From Camarhynchus parvulus (lineage: Eukaryota > Chordata > Aves > Passeriformes > Thraupidae), in the NCBI RefSeq assembly GCF_901933205.1, contig NW_022148842.1, positions 30,524-94,523 on the forward strand: a DNA stretch of 64,000 nt, given 5' to 3'. This document shows positions 52,231-63,690 of this stretch, piece by piece (position 1 is the stretch's first letter; the number at the start of each line of letters is the position of its first letter). The notes under the pieces were generated by a model. The model was not told the DNA's origin, did not search any database, and saw only the letters and a list, made by a program, of their open reading frames with translations. The position numbers and the translations under genes are program-made.

Positions 52231-53985
52231 TCAGAGCCCCCGCAGCAGCTTCTCGTAGCGGGAGTCCAGGTTCCGGAGCAGGAACATCGACAGCATCAGC
52301 AGCGAGAGCTGGGAGCAGAGAGCAGGATCAGCCCCCCCAACCCCTCGGACCCCTGACCCCCCTCCCGGCCACCCTGACCCCCCCACCGACCCTTCTGGCC
52401 ACCCTGAATCCCCTAGGACCCTCCTCTGAGCCCTCCCTGGCCCCCCAGCCCACCCCACCTGTGGTCCCCCCACAGCCTTCCAGCCACCCCCAGGCCCCCC
52501 CAGCTCAGCCCCCGGCCCAGGGCATCCCCCCACAGCCCTCCGAGCACCCCCAGCCCCCTCCCAGCTCAGCCCCCCGCCCGAAGGCATCCCCCCTACCTCC
52601 CCCAGGCCGATGCCGATGCAAGCCCCCACAATGGTGACCAGGTTTCCGGCCAGCCAGCTCTGGACTCTCTCCTTGCAGCCCTGGGGTGACAGCTGGGGGG
52701 TCACTTGGAGCCCCCCACGGAGCTCCGGGACCCCCCGATTGCCCCGTTCCTCACCCCGGGGAAGGTGTCCTGGGGGGCAGCCGTGGGGCAGTGGCCATGG
52801 GGCAGCACCCCCGGGCTCCCGTGGGTGCTGTTGGGTGCCCTGAGGCAGGAGCAGGCGATGGCTCTGTCCCCGTCCCTGGTGGCCTCATCGTGCTGCTCCC
52901 AGTCCTGGGGTCCCTTCCAGCCACAGCAGCCGAGCTGGGGACGGGGGCAGAGGGTCAGTGTGGTGGCCGTGGGGTGGTCCTGGGCTCCTTTTTCGGAGGG
53001 GGGGGGGTTTCACCTGCTGCTGGACAGCGTCCCAGCTCTCGTGGGGGTCCCCAGGGGGTCCCTGGGCTGGGTAGCTCCGGATCAGCTCCTCTGCGTAGGT
53101 GGCCACCTTGGCAGCCAGCTGGGGACAGGGGTCAGCACAGCCGAGCCCCCCGAGCCCCGGGGTCCCCCCCGAGCCCCGGGCTTCCCCCCAGCTGGGGCTG
53201 AGCCCCCGCACTCACAGCTGCACGCTGCGTGTAGACGATGATGGCCACGGTGATCTGGGCAGCGAGGAGCAGCAGCAGCAGCCCGAAATACTTTGGGGAC
53301 AAACGGGGGTGTGGGGGTCAGCCGGACCTGCCCCCAGCCCCTCCTCACCCCACAGGGTCCCCCCCTCCCCACTGCTGCGCCCCCGGTGCAGGATGTGGTG
53401 GCACCACGTGTCCCTGCGGTCACCCCAGGAAGTTGCAGCACAGCCACCCCGCACCCTCCCGGTTCCCCGAACCCCCGGACCCCCCCGAGCCCCCCGACTC
53501 ACCAGCCCCAGCATGGCCTTGACCTCCTTGAGGGCCCCCAGGCAGCCCAGGAAGCCCAGGAGCATGGTGGCCATGCCGACCCCCGAGAAGCCATAGGAGC
53601 AGAGCCTCAGGCTGAGCAGCGGCGACCCTGGGGACACCGAGGGGGGGTCAGGGACCCTCTGGGGGTGCCGCAGCGCTCGGGGTACCCCGCGATTTGGGGG
53701 TGCCTTACCCAGCACGGCGGCGAAGCTCTGCCGGTCGAACAGGACCCAGAAGCTGAAGGCGAGGAGGAGGATGCCCAGGAACTGGGGGGGAGCCCAGGTC
53801 AGGACATGGGGGACCCCCAGTGCCCCCCCAGCACTGGGAGGTTGTTGCCCCCCACCCGGGTCCCCTCAGGTTCCCCCATCTCCCCCCTGCCCCCCAAGTG
53901 CCCCCCCAGCCCCACTCACGAAGAAGAAGAGGTTGAGGAGGAAGAGGAAGCACTTGGTGCAGCCCAGGCAGCTTTTGGGGCTCAT
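52231..53985 (-). CDS. CD37: Tetraspanin CD37 (leukocyte antigen)
   Basis: Four-pass B-cell tetraspanin. Exons: 53920-53985, 53709-53781, 53503-53627, 53216-53290, 53014-53118, 52755-52934, 52597-52680 and 52231-52308. They join in frame to 261 residues (human 281). Seen: MSPKSCLGCTKCFLFLLNLF (TM1, cf. CD37 KYFLFVFNLFFF), GFLGCLGALKEVKAMLGL (TM2, small loop), YFGLLLLLLAAQITVAIIVY (TM3), large loop with SWDAVQQQ, the tetraspanin CCG motif in LGCCGWKGPQDW, further cysteines and an NST glycosylation site, then GCKERVQSWLAGNLVTIVGACIG (TM4) and LRNLDSRYEKLL. Chosen over CD53 because of the GCxxxxQxWL and LxRNLD matches and the neighbouring KASH5. Head to head with BAX. Confidence 0.9.
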
Positions 53986-54404
53986 GGCTGCGCTTTGGGG
54001 GTCGCACCCGCACGGACCCCGAGCCCACTCCGAGCCCGAACCGTCCCCGGGCCCCGGTTCCCCTCCCGCCCCGGCCGGCGCCGCCGCCTCGGGACCCGCG
54101 GGAGGCGCCGGGGGCGGCGGAAGCGCCGCGGGGGCGTCGCCCCGGGACCCCCACGGACGGCGGGAGCCGTGACCCTGGTGTGACCCCCGGTGCGACCCCC
54201 GGTGTGACCCCCGGGAGCGTGGCCGTGACACCCGGTGTGACCCCTGGGGCCGGGCGGTGACCCCGGGGGTCCTGGGGGGCTGCGGGGGCGGGGTCGAAAC
54301 CGGAAGGGGGCGGGACCGGGCAAGGAGTGACGGGCCAAGGGGCGGAGCCTCTGCGAACAGGGGGCGTGGTCTAACATCCGCCCCGCCCAAGCGCGGACCG
54401 CCCC

Positions 54405-54475
54405 CTCGCTCACGTGAGGCGGGCGCCCCGCCCCGCCGGTGTCACGTGACGGCGGCGGGGCCCACGTGTTCCGGG
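54405..54475. promoter_or_regulatory. Three E-boxes in the CD37/BAX divergent promoter
   Basis: CACGTG occurs at 54411-54416, 54443-54448 (inside the palindrome TCACGTGA) and 54463-54468, the last 12 bp before the BAX ATG. This suits bHLH-ZIP factors (USF, MYC/MAX, TFE). No TATA box is seen. Confidence 0.75.
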
Positions 54476-54479
54476 CGCG

Positions 54480-56751
54480 ATGGCGGCGGCGGCGGCCTCG
54501 GCCCAGCGGGGCGGCGGCGGCGGCGGCGGAGGCGAAGGAGGAGGGAAGCGGCAGCGATCCGGGGCCGATCCCGGAGCCGGGGCCGGCGGCGGCGAGCCGC
54601 CCCGCCCACCAGGGGGCGGTGGTGAGTGGGGGAGCGGGGGACCGGCGGCCGCGCGCGGCCTGTGCGGCCCGGGCAGGCGGCGGCGGCCGCCCGGGTCGGG
54701 CTGTTCGTGGCCGGTTCTGCCCGGTGAGCGCCCCGCTGTCCGCAGGGGCCTCCTCGGACCAGATCATGCAGACCGGGGCGATCCTGCTGCGGGCGTGAGT
54801 AGGGGAGCGGCGGGAGAACGGGCGGGGCCGGAGGGACAAGGGGCGGCTTGGGGACACGGGGGGGACTTGAGGACTTGGGACCGGAGGGACTGGGGGGACA
54901 AGGGAGGGACTTGGGGGACCCAGGAAGGACGTGGGACTGGGAAGGGACTGGGGGGACACACGGCGTGGGGGGGGACTTTGGGGACACAGGAAGGGAAGGG
55001 GACTTGGGGGACAAGGGGGGGACTTGGGACTGGGAGGGGATATGGAGGACTCAGGGTGCAGGGGGGCTTTGGGGGACACAGGAAGGACTTGGGACTGGGA
55101 AGGTGCTGGGGGACAAGGAGGGGACTTAGGATTGGGAGGGGACTGGGGGGACACAGGGTGTGGGGGGGCTTTGGGGACACGGGGGGGACTGGGGGAACTT
55201 TGGGACTTGGGGGGCACTTGTGGGGATTCTGGGGGGACGCAGAGTGCAGGGGGAACTCAAAGGGGGGAGCTTGAGAGGACGCAGAGCCGTGGGGACACAG
55301 GGAGTGAGGGGGGAGTTGGGGGGACACGAGAGGATCCCAGGGGGACACAGGGGGGGCTTGGGGGCCATCGGGGGGGCTTGGGAAGGCCCTGGGCACGGGG
55401 GTGAGCTGTGCTCCAGGCGTGGCCCTGGGGGGAAGGTGGGACAGAGGCACAGGGGGCCGGGTCCCCGGAGCCGGGGGGTCACGCAGGGCACCGGGGGCTC
55501 CCAGGTTCGTGCGGGACCGCGTGCAGCGCTGCGGGGACCCCCAGGCCGTGGCGCTGAGCGAGGCCGAGCTGGGCCAGCCCCAGCCCAGCAGCCCCGACAC
55601 CAAACGCCTCAGCGAGTGCCTGCGCCGCATTGGCGACGAGCTCGACAGCAACATGGAGCTGCAGAGGTGGGCAGCCCTGCCGCTCCCCAGGGGCCGCAGC
55701 GGGGATTTGGGGGTGGGGACCGCCCCCCGGCCCCGCCCTGCCCTCGGTTTGTGGTGCTCCGAGTGGGGGGGAGGGGCATCCTGCGGTTCCACTCCCCATG
55801 TGGGGGGGGCTGGGGGGGTTGGGGTGTCTCTGTGACCCCCCCAGCGGGGTTGGGGTGTCTCTGGGACCCCCCAGCGGGGTTGGGGTGTCTCTGTGACCCC
55901 CCCAGCGGGTTTGGGGTGTCTCTGGGACCCCCCCCCCAGCAGGGTTGGGGTGTCTCTGGGACCCCCCAGAATGACCTGACCAGAATTTCCTTCCGGCCCC
56001 TGTTGTCCCCCGCCCGCCGTGCCCGTGCCGCAGGATGATCGAGCAGGTGGGCTGCGACGCCCCCAAGAAGCTTTTCTTCCGCGTGGCCAGGGAGATGTTC
56101 GCCGACGGCACCTTCAACTGGGGCCGTGTGGTCGCCCTCTTCTACTTTGCCTGCAAGCTGGTGCTCAAGGTGGGTGTGGAGCCCCCCCAAGGGCCTTCCC
56201 AGCCCCCTCTGAGCCCCCCAAGGGCCTTCCCGGCCCCTCTGAGCCCCTCCGAGCCCCCTCCCCTGCTCCCTGCAGGCTCTGTGCACCAAGGTCCCGGAGC
56301 TGGTGCAGACCATCCTGCGCTGGACCATGGAGTACCTGCAGGAAAACGTGCTGGCCTGGATCCAGGCCCAGGGCGGATGGGTGAGACCCCAAAGCCCCCC
56401 ATTCCTTGGGGGTCTGTGCCCCTGACCCCTCCCTTGAACCCCAAACCGCCCCATTCCTCGGGGGGCCAGGCCCCTGTTTGGGAATCTCCCTTCCCCAAGT
56501 TCCCTTTTACCCCAAATTACCCCAAATATACCCCAAATCCTCCGTCCCCCTTTTCCCAGCTGCCCTGGGCTGGCTGTTCCGGGGGGGTGGGGGGAGGTCT
56601 GGGACCCCCAGGGCGGGGTGCTGACCTCGTCCCCCCGTGTCCCCCCCAGGAAGGGCTCCTGTCCCACTTCGGGACCCCCACCTGGCAGACCATCACCATC
56701 TTTGCCGCCGGCGTCCTCACGGCCTCGCTGACCATCTGGAAGATGTCCTAG
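54480..56751 (+). CDS. BAX: Apoptosis regulator BAX (6 exons, complete)
   Basis: Pore-forming BCL-2 effector of mitochondrial apoptosis. Exons: 54480-54621, 54746-54794, 55505-55666, 56034-56169, 56276-56380 and 56650-56751 (TAG), 231 residues (human 192). Seen: SDQIMQTGAILLRAF (helix 1), BH3 LSECLRRIGDELDSN, BH1 DGTFNWGRVVALFYFACKLV, BH2 WIQAQGGWEGLLSHFG, and the C-terminal anchor TWQTITIFAAGVLTASLTIW. The N-terminus is a long Ala/Gly-rich extension (MAAAAASAQ then eight Gly) not found in mammals, coded by GGCGGC repeats. Start chosen because it is the only in-frame ATG before helix 1. BAK1 and BOK are excluded by the helix 9 sequence and synteny. Confidence 0.96.
54840..55400 (+). repeat. 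GGGGGACTTGGGACTGGGAGGGGA minisatellite in BAX intron 2
   Basis: ~25-110 bp nested units of GGGGACACAGG, GACTTGGGACTGGG. Nothing coding. Confidence 0.82.
55735..55975 (+). repeat. Three-copy dispersed element, copy A (BAX intron 3)
   Basis: Shares CGGTTTGTGGTGCTxxGAGTGGGGG, a CTGCGGTTCCAC core, then GGGGTTGGGGTGTCTCTGTGACCCCCC units with copies B (56,960-57,300) and C (59,565-59,750). Confidence 0.78.
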
Positions 56752-56959
56752 ACTCTGGGGGGGGGGCCACGTTCTGCCCCCCCCCTCCTGGGACCCCCCC
56801 GGACCGGCCCTGCCGGCAGGGATGGCGCTGACCCCGGGCCCGGGGGGTTTTTAACCAACACCACTTGCGCTCACCTGGAGTTTGGGGCGGTGGTCGAGCT
56901 GGGGGGGACCCTCCCCTCCATCCCCCAGACCCCCCAGAGGCCACACCTGGGATTTGGGG

Positions 56960-57300
56960 GGGTTTTAGGGGGTGCCCCCCCCCCCCGCCCTGCCCTCTGT
57001 TTGTGGTGCTTTGAGTGGGGGGGAGGGATTCTGCGGTTCCACCCCCGATGTGGGGGTGGCTGGGGGGGGGGTGTCTGTGACCCCCCCAGAATGGCCTGGG
57101 GGGATTGGGGTGTCTCTGTGACCCCCCGGGGGGATTGGGGGGTCTCTGTGACCCCCCAGAATGGCCGGGGGGGATTGGGGGAGGGTTGGGTTACAGCCAT
57201 GGCTGTAGGGTGAGTATTTATTGGGGGTCCCCGCCCCCCAAAAAGGGCCCCCCCAGGTGCAATACCCCCTTCCCGGGGCGGGGGCTCTCAGGGTGGGGGG
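56960..57300 (+). repeat. Three-copy dispersed element, copy B (BAX 3' UTR)
   Basis: Contains both the GTTTGTGGTGCTTTGAGTGG part shared with copy A and a second ~110-bp part (GGTTACAGCCATGGCTGTAG ... AGGTGCAATACCCCC) shared with copy C. Thus B links the other two. Confidence 0.78.
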
Positions 57301-57531
57301 GGCCACACCCCCCGTTTACACCCCCTCCCCCTCCCCGTTTTTGGGGGTCCCCCCGTGTCCCCCACCCCCCACGGTGCTCTCGGCGGTGACGTCACGGGGA
57401 ACCGCCCCTCCCCAAAATCGGGGCCCCCGCCTTTTCACCCCCCACCATCGCTTTTCTCCGTCGTGGATTTTTCTTCTCTTTTTTTGTACCTTGGTTTTTG
57501 TATCTCCGGAATTTCCATGGAAATAAAAAAA

Positions 57532-57537
57532 AAAGGC
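57532..57537 (+). terminator. BAX: BAX polyadenylation signal AATAAA
   Basis: AATAAA followed by an A run, about 780 bp past the BAX stop; the only AATAAA between BAX and ferritin. Confidence 0.6.
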
Positions 57538-58079
57538 GAACGCGGAGCTTCCTGGGTGTGTCCCCCCCCAAAAAATCCTCAGGGGTCTCGGGGTGCAGAT
57601 GGGGATGGGGGGACAGGAATTTGGGGGGGGGGGCAGCGCCGCTTTCACTTTCGCTTTTCCCACGTGGCTTGGGTGGGGGGGCGGCTGCGGGGCCGTTTTG
57701 GGTGGGGGGGCTCAGCCCCCTCCGCCCTTTTGTCCAACAACATGGCGGGGGTTGGGGGTCCTGCCTCATGGGGGAGGGGTGGGGAGGGGTTCTTCACCCC
57801 CCCCTTCCCCCCCGCAGGGCCATTTGGGGTCCGTGTGTGCGGGGGTCTGTCCCGGGGTTCAGTGAGCGGCCATTGGGGGCTGGGGTTTTGGGGCGGGGGT
57901 CCCACATCTGGACCCTTGCCCACGGGGCCGCGTCCCTCCTGCAGCGCAGCCTCTGGATCCAGCGCCGAAAGGATTTTGGGGTGAATTCGGGGCATTTTGG
58001 GGGGTGGTCCCCCCCCGGGTGTGGGGGGGCTTTGAGGGGGGCTCCCAGCTCCCCCCTGTCCCGCCCAGTTCGCCCCAGT

Positions 58080-58400
58080 CCCGGCGCGGCGGAAACGCGG
58101 AGTCAGCGCTGCCAAGTTCCTCTTTTACGGTCCCGGCGCCGAGTCAGCTCCTTCCGCACCCTACAGCCCGCTAAGCTCCGATTAACGGCAGTCACCCGGC
58201 ACCCCCGGACCCGCCGGGACACCCCAAAACCGCCGCCCAGCCCCCCCTGTGCCCCCCGACGCACCGGTGAACTGCGGCTCTCCCTAACTCCGATTAACGG
58301 GCAACCTGCACGCCAGGACACCCTAAAACCGACCCCCAGCTCCTCCCCGGGTCCCCGTGCCCCCCAGTGCCCCCCAACCCAGTGCAGAACCGCGGTCTCC
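58080..58400 (+). promoter_or_regulatory. Ferritin upstream region: two ARE/MARE half-sites and a duplicated segment
   Basis: GCGGAGTCA (58097-58105) and GCCGAGTCA (58138-58146) both fit GCNNNGTCA, the antioxidant-response/NRF2-MAF element on the reverse strand, and both continue as GTCAGC. CTCCGATTAACGG recurs at ~58,176 and ~58,289 in a ~112-bp tandem duplication. Confidence 0.55.
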
Positions 58401-58607
58401 CCCAGCCCCCCCTCTCCTGGTCACCCCACTCATGGGGGGCACACAAAGGTGGGTGGAGCCCCCCCCGGCCCCCCCAAAATCCTGCCCAGTCATGCTGACT
58501 GCGGGGCCGTGTGACAAACGGGGACAAGGGCCAAGGCCACCCGGGTCCTCCCGAGCGAAAAGGGGGCGGGGGGCGCGCCCCCTTCTCTCCGCCCCCGCGG
58601 CGGGGAA

Positions 58608-58620
58608 GGGCCATAAAACC
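58608..58620 (+). promoter_or_regulatory. TATA-like box of the ferritin gene
   Basis: GGGCCATAAAACCC, about 45 bp upstream of the iron-responsive element, fits a ferritin core promoter. Confidence 0.55.
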
Positions 58621-58649
58621 CCCCCGGCGGACGTTGAGCGGCCACAGCC

Positions 58650-58684
58650 GCGTTCTCGCTTCAACAGTGCTTGAACGGAACCGG
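58650..58684 (+). promoter_or_regulatory. Iron-responsive element (IRE) in the ferritin 5' UTR
   Basis: Upper stem TTCAA/TTGAA (58660-58664 with 58671-58675) closes the hexaloop CAGTGC (58665-58670). An unpaired C/CGC bulge lies 5', and the lower stem GTTC/GAAC follows. This is the canonical ferritin IRE bound by IRP1/IRP2 to block translation when iron is low. It lies ~100 bp upstream of the ATG. Confidence 0.95.
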
Positions 58685-58689
58685 CTGCT

Positions 58690-58778
58690 CGCGGCTCCGT
58701 CCGTCCATCCGTCCGTCCCGCCGCTCCCGAGCCTCTCCGTCCGTCCGTCCGTCCATCCGTCCGTCCGTCCGCGCCGCC
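58690..58778 (+). repeat. (GTCC)n tetranucleotide tract in the ferritin 5' UTR
   Basis: CCGTCCGTCCATCCGTCC-type repeats run from the IRE to the Kozak context GCCGCCATGG. Confidence 0.85.
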
Positions 58779-60109
<1,331 letters not shown>

Positions 60110-60115
60110 TGACTC

Positions 60116-60121
60116 CCATAA
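60116..60121 (+). terminator. FTL: Probable ferritin poly(A) signal (CATAAA variant)
   Basis: GACTCCCATAAAGGGTC about 100 bp past the stop; no AATAAA is nearby. Confidence 0.45.
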
Positions 60122-60129
60122 AGGGTCTG

Positions 60130-60750
60130 TCTCTGCCTCCTCTTGTCTCCTCTGACGTTTGCTCCCCTCCCCACCGGGGAGCTGGGGTGGTGGGCTTGGT
60201 GGGGGCTGCCATGGGGTGGCATGGCACGGCCCCCTCAGGGATGGGACAAATTTGTGGGAGTTTGGGGTGTTGCTGAGTAGGGAGGTCTGAGGAAAACCAG
60301 AAGGGGCTCCTGAGCACAGGAAGGAGAGCCTTGGACTCGAGTGTCTTGGGACAGGTTTAGAGAATGGATCTGGCCGTGCTAGGCCAGCCAAAGCCGCAGT
60401 TCCTTGCAGCTTTTGCCGGGGAGAAATCCTGCCCCATTTGCAAATTAAGGAGGCAGAAGGTGATTCGGGCCACGGACCCCTGGACACCAACGCTGGATAA
60501 GGATATTTTAGGTTTTTTTCCCTGGAAAACAAAACTCAGGTTCCTGGTGTCAGTTTGCAGGAGGCGTTTGGCACTGCCAGGGCAAACAGAGTTTTATTTT
60601 GCTGCAGCTTTGGAAGAAGTGGAGTGCCCTGTCCTAAGCCTTGCCTCCTCCCCTCAGGCCTCTTCTGCCGTGTCCCCTCCTTCACCCCTCAGCCCTACTC
60701 GAACTTCCAGCCCATCCCTCACGGCCCCCAGCGCCCACCCGGGACTCCCT
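60130..60750. other. Non-coding downstream flank of ferritin
   Basis: Unique-looking sequence without conserved frames. 60,380-60,610 (AAGCCGCAGTTCCTTGCAGC, CCTGGAAAACAAAACTCAGG, GCAGGAGGCGTTTGGCACTG) resembles, in decayed form, the 190-bp satellite monomer found at 62,200-63,470. Confidence 0.5.
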
Positions 60751-60754
60751 GCAG

Positions 60755-61180
60755 GAGGGGAGGGGGCTGCAGGGTGACATGGGGGCAACTGAGGGGAGGG
60801 GGCTGCAGGGTGACATGGGGGGCTGAGGGGAGGGGGCTGCAGGGTGACATGGGGGCAGCTGAGAGGCAGAAGGGGCACAAAGGAGCGAAGGGGGGCTCCA
60901 GGGTGGCGCAGAGATGCTGAGGGGCTGCAGTGGGGAACTTGAGGGTGCCACAGAGAGGCTGAGGGGCAGGGGGGGCCTTGAGGGGCAAAGCGGGGGGTGC
61001 CTGAGGGGGACAGGTGAGCCAGCCCTCCCACCACCCCTAACCGCACCCTGAAATACCCCTGACCAGGTGGAGAGTGCACGGTGGAGGCCGGGGGGCCAAG
61101 GGACAATGTCGGGGGGCTCGGGGTGGCACAGACATTGCGGGCTGAGGGGCAAGGAGGGGGGGCCTTGGCAGGTGAGGAGC
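60755..61180 (+). repeat. GCTGAGGGGAGGGGGCTGCAGGGTGACATG minisatellite
   Basis: ~33-bp units with GAGGGG, GCTGCAGGGTGACA. Related motifs recur at 61,880-62,110 and 63,480-63,720. Confidence 0.82.
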
Positions 61181-61284
61181 TGACACTGAGGGTTGGGGGT
61201 ACAGGGGCAGCCCCAGAACCCTCCCAGCAGGTGCAGGCAATTACCCCGATTAATAGGTAGGAATGATGTTTGGAGGCTACAGTG

Positions 61285-61870
61285 TTACAGGTAGGGGTTG
61301 AACATTTTTTAGGTTTTTTTTAGGTTTTTTCAGGGCTTCTAAAGGCTATTTTAGGGATTTTTTATTTTTTTTTTGCAGGAGTTTTTTAGGAATTCTCTGG
61401 GAATGTTTAGGATACCTTTAGAGCTTTTTCAGAGTTATAAAATAATTATTTTACGGTGTTCTAAGGGCTGTCTTACTACGAATTGGAGTTGTTAGGAGTG
61501 GTTTTGGGTATTCTTGGGACTTTTTTAGGACGACTTAAAAGTTTTTAGGGCTTTTTGAGGAGTATTGAGGATATATGGAGGACTTTTTTAGGACTAGGGT
61601 ATTTCTAAAGTTTTTTGGGGAATTTTTTAGGGGTTTTTTTAGAGTCTTGTCAGGGCATTTTAAAGATTTAAGGGGTATTCTTAGAGCTCTTTTAGGATTA
61701 CTTAAGGATTTTTAAAGGTTCTTTGGGGATTTTTAGGGGTGTTTTAGGGGCTTTTTAAAAGTAGGGTATTTTAGAGTATTCTGAGGCTAGTTTTAGGTTT
61801 CTGTGGGGTGTTTAGGACACTTTGAAAATTAGGGCTTTTTTAGGGAATTCATAGGGGTTTTTTGGGGTCC
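61285..61870 (+). repeat. T-rich TTTTTAGGGCTTTTT minisatellite
   Basis: Degenerate 15-30 bp units with TTTAGGG/TTTTTAGG, in an AT-rich stretch. Not tandem telomeric (TTAGGG)n: the units are irregular. Confidence 0.78.
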
Positions 61871-61875
61871 TTTCA

Positions 61876-62112
61876 GGGCATGACAGAGGCTGAGGGGCAG
61901 CTTGGGGGGCACTGTGGGGGCTTGAGGGTGGCAGAGGATGGGAACTGAGGGAGGAGCGGGGAGAGGGGACAGTGGGTGACACACAGAGATGCTGAGGGTG
62001 GCAGGGGCAGCTCTAGGGTGACACAGAGAAGCTGGGGGCTGAGGGGCAAAGGAGAGGGGTTAAGGGTGACACACAGGAGCCGGGGGCAGCTGGGAGGGGC
62101 AGCTGGGAGGGG
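61876..62112 (+). repeat. Left direct repeat flanking the satellite array
   Basis: Runs from GCTGAGGGGCAGCTTGGGGG to GGTGACACACAGGAGCxGxGGGC. Matches 63,478-63,685 at about 90% by eye, same orientation. Confidence 0.82.
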
Positions 62113-62194
62113 CAGCGTTCCGCACCGTGAGTCGGGAAGCGGGGAGGAGGAGCCAGGGTCCCGGAGGAGGAGCCGGGGCCTGGGAGGAGGAGCC

Positions 62195-63475
62195 GGCCCC
62201 CAAACAAAAACTCCAGCCCTTTCCCTGGGAAACAAATGTCACAAACCCTGGTTCCTGATGGCAGATTGTAGGACTCTGTTGGCACTACCAAACCAGCCCG
62301 GGTTAGCACTGGTGCCAGCTTGGGTCTGGGAGGCATCCTGCGCATCGTGGATTTTCAGGAGCCATTCTGCCACAGGCCCCCAAACATAAGCTCCAGCCCT
62401 TTCCCTGGGAAACAAAAGTCACCAGCCCCGGTCCTTGATGGCAGATTGTAGGACACCATTGGCACTATCAAACCAGCCCGAGTTGGCCCTGGTGCCAGCT
62501 TGGGTCTGGAAGGCATCCTGCGTATCGCGGATTTTCAGGAGCCAGCCGGCCACTCCGGGGCACAGGCCCCCAAACATAAACAACGGGCCTTTCCCTCTGA
62601 AACAAAAGTCACCATCCCCGGTCCTTGATGGCAGATTGTGGGACTCCGTTGGCACTATCAAACCAGCCCAAGTTGGCACTGGTGCCAGCTTGGGTCTGGG
62701 AGGCATCCTGCGTATCTCGGATTTTCAGGAGCCAGCTGGCCACTCCGGGCCTGTGGCCCCCAAACATAAACAACAGGACTTTCCTGTGCAAACAAAAGTC
62801 ACCAGCCCCGGTCCTTGATGGCAGATTGTGGGACTCCGTTGGCACTATCAAACCAGCCCGAGTTGGCACTGGTGCCAGCTTGGGTCTGGGAGGCATCCTG
62901 CCTGTCGCGGATTTTTCAGGAGCCAGCCGGCCACTCCGGGCCTATAGCCCCCAAACATAAACAACGGGCCTTTCCCTCTGAAACAAAAGTCACCAGCCCC
63001 GGTCCTTGATGGCAGATTGTGGGACTCCGTTGGCACTATCAAACCAGCCCGAGTTGGCACTGGTGCCAGCTTGGGTCTGGGAGGCATCCTGCGTATCTCG
63101 GATTTTCAGGAGCCAGCCGGCCACTCCGGGCCTATGGCCCCCAAACATAAACAATGGGCCTTTCCCTCTGAAACAAAAGTCACCAGCCCCGGTCCTTGGT
63201 GGCAGACTGTAGGACTCCGTTGGCACTATCAAACCAGCCTGAGTTGGCAGTGGTGCCAGCTTTGGTGTGGGATTCATCCTGCGTATCGCGGATTTTCAGG
63301 AGCCAGCCGGCCACTTTTAGACAGAGGCCCCCAAAGATAAATACCGTCTCTTTCCGTGTGGAACGAAACTCACCAGCTCCGGTTCCTGATGGCATATTGC
63401 AGGAGTGACTTTCAACTTTCAAATCAGCCGGAATTGTAAATGATGGTTGCTTGGGTCTGGGAGGCGTCCTGCGTA
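62195..63475 (+). repeat. 190-bp satellite array, seven monomers
   Basis: The anchor GCAGATTGT (or variant) recurs at 62261, 62441, 62631, 62821, 63012, 63202 and 63392, giving periods of 180, 190, 190, 191, 190 and 190. Conserved blocks: CAAACATAAACAACGGGCCT, AACAAAAGTCACCAGCCCCG, GGCACTATCAAACCAGCC, CAGCTTGGGTCTGGGAGGCA. End monomers are the most diverged. 190 is not a multiple of three and no frame persists, so it is not coding. Confidence 0.93.
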
Positions 63476-63477
63476 TT

Positions 63478-63690
63478 GGGGCTGAGGGGCAGCTTGAGGG
63501 GCACTCTGGGGGCTTGAGGGTGACAGAGGCTGGGAGCTGAGGGAGGAACAGGGAGAGGGGACCGTGGGTTACACACAGAGATGGTGAGGCTGGCAGGGGC
63601 AGCTCTAGGGTGACACAGAGAAGCTGGGGGCTGAGGGGCAAAGGAGAGGGGTTAAGGGTGACACACAGGAGCTGAGGGCTGGGGGGCAGA
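63478..63690 (+). repeat. Right direct repeat flanking the satellite array
   Basis: Second copy of the 61,876-62,112 sequence (GACACAGAGAAGCTGGGGGC ... TTAAGGGTGACACACAGGAG). Together they bracket the 190-bp array. Confidence 0.82.

Noticed and set aside
61285..61870. TTTAGGG/TTTTTAGGG motifs as interstitial telomere
   Set aside because: Units are irregular in length and sequence; no run of TTAGGG.
62419..63641. Repeated ~95-residue frames (PPRPKLAPVPTRAGL)
   Set aside because: Each lies in the 190-bp satellite; monomer length is not a multiple of three and the frames do not join.
61876..63690. LTR retrotransposon with the direct repeats as LTRs
   Set aside because: No TG...CA ends, primer-binding site, polypurine tract or gag/pol frame seen between the repeats.
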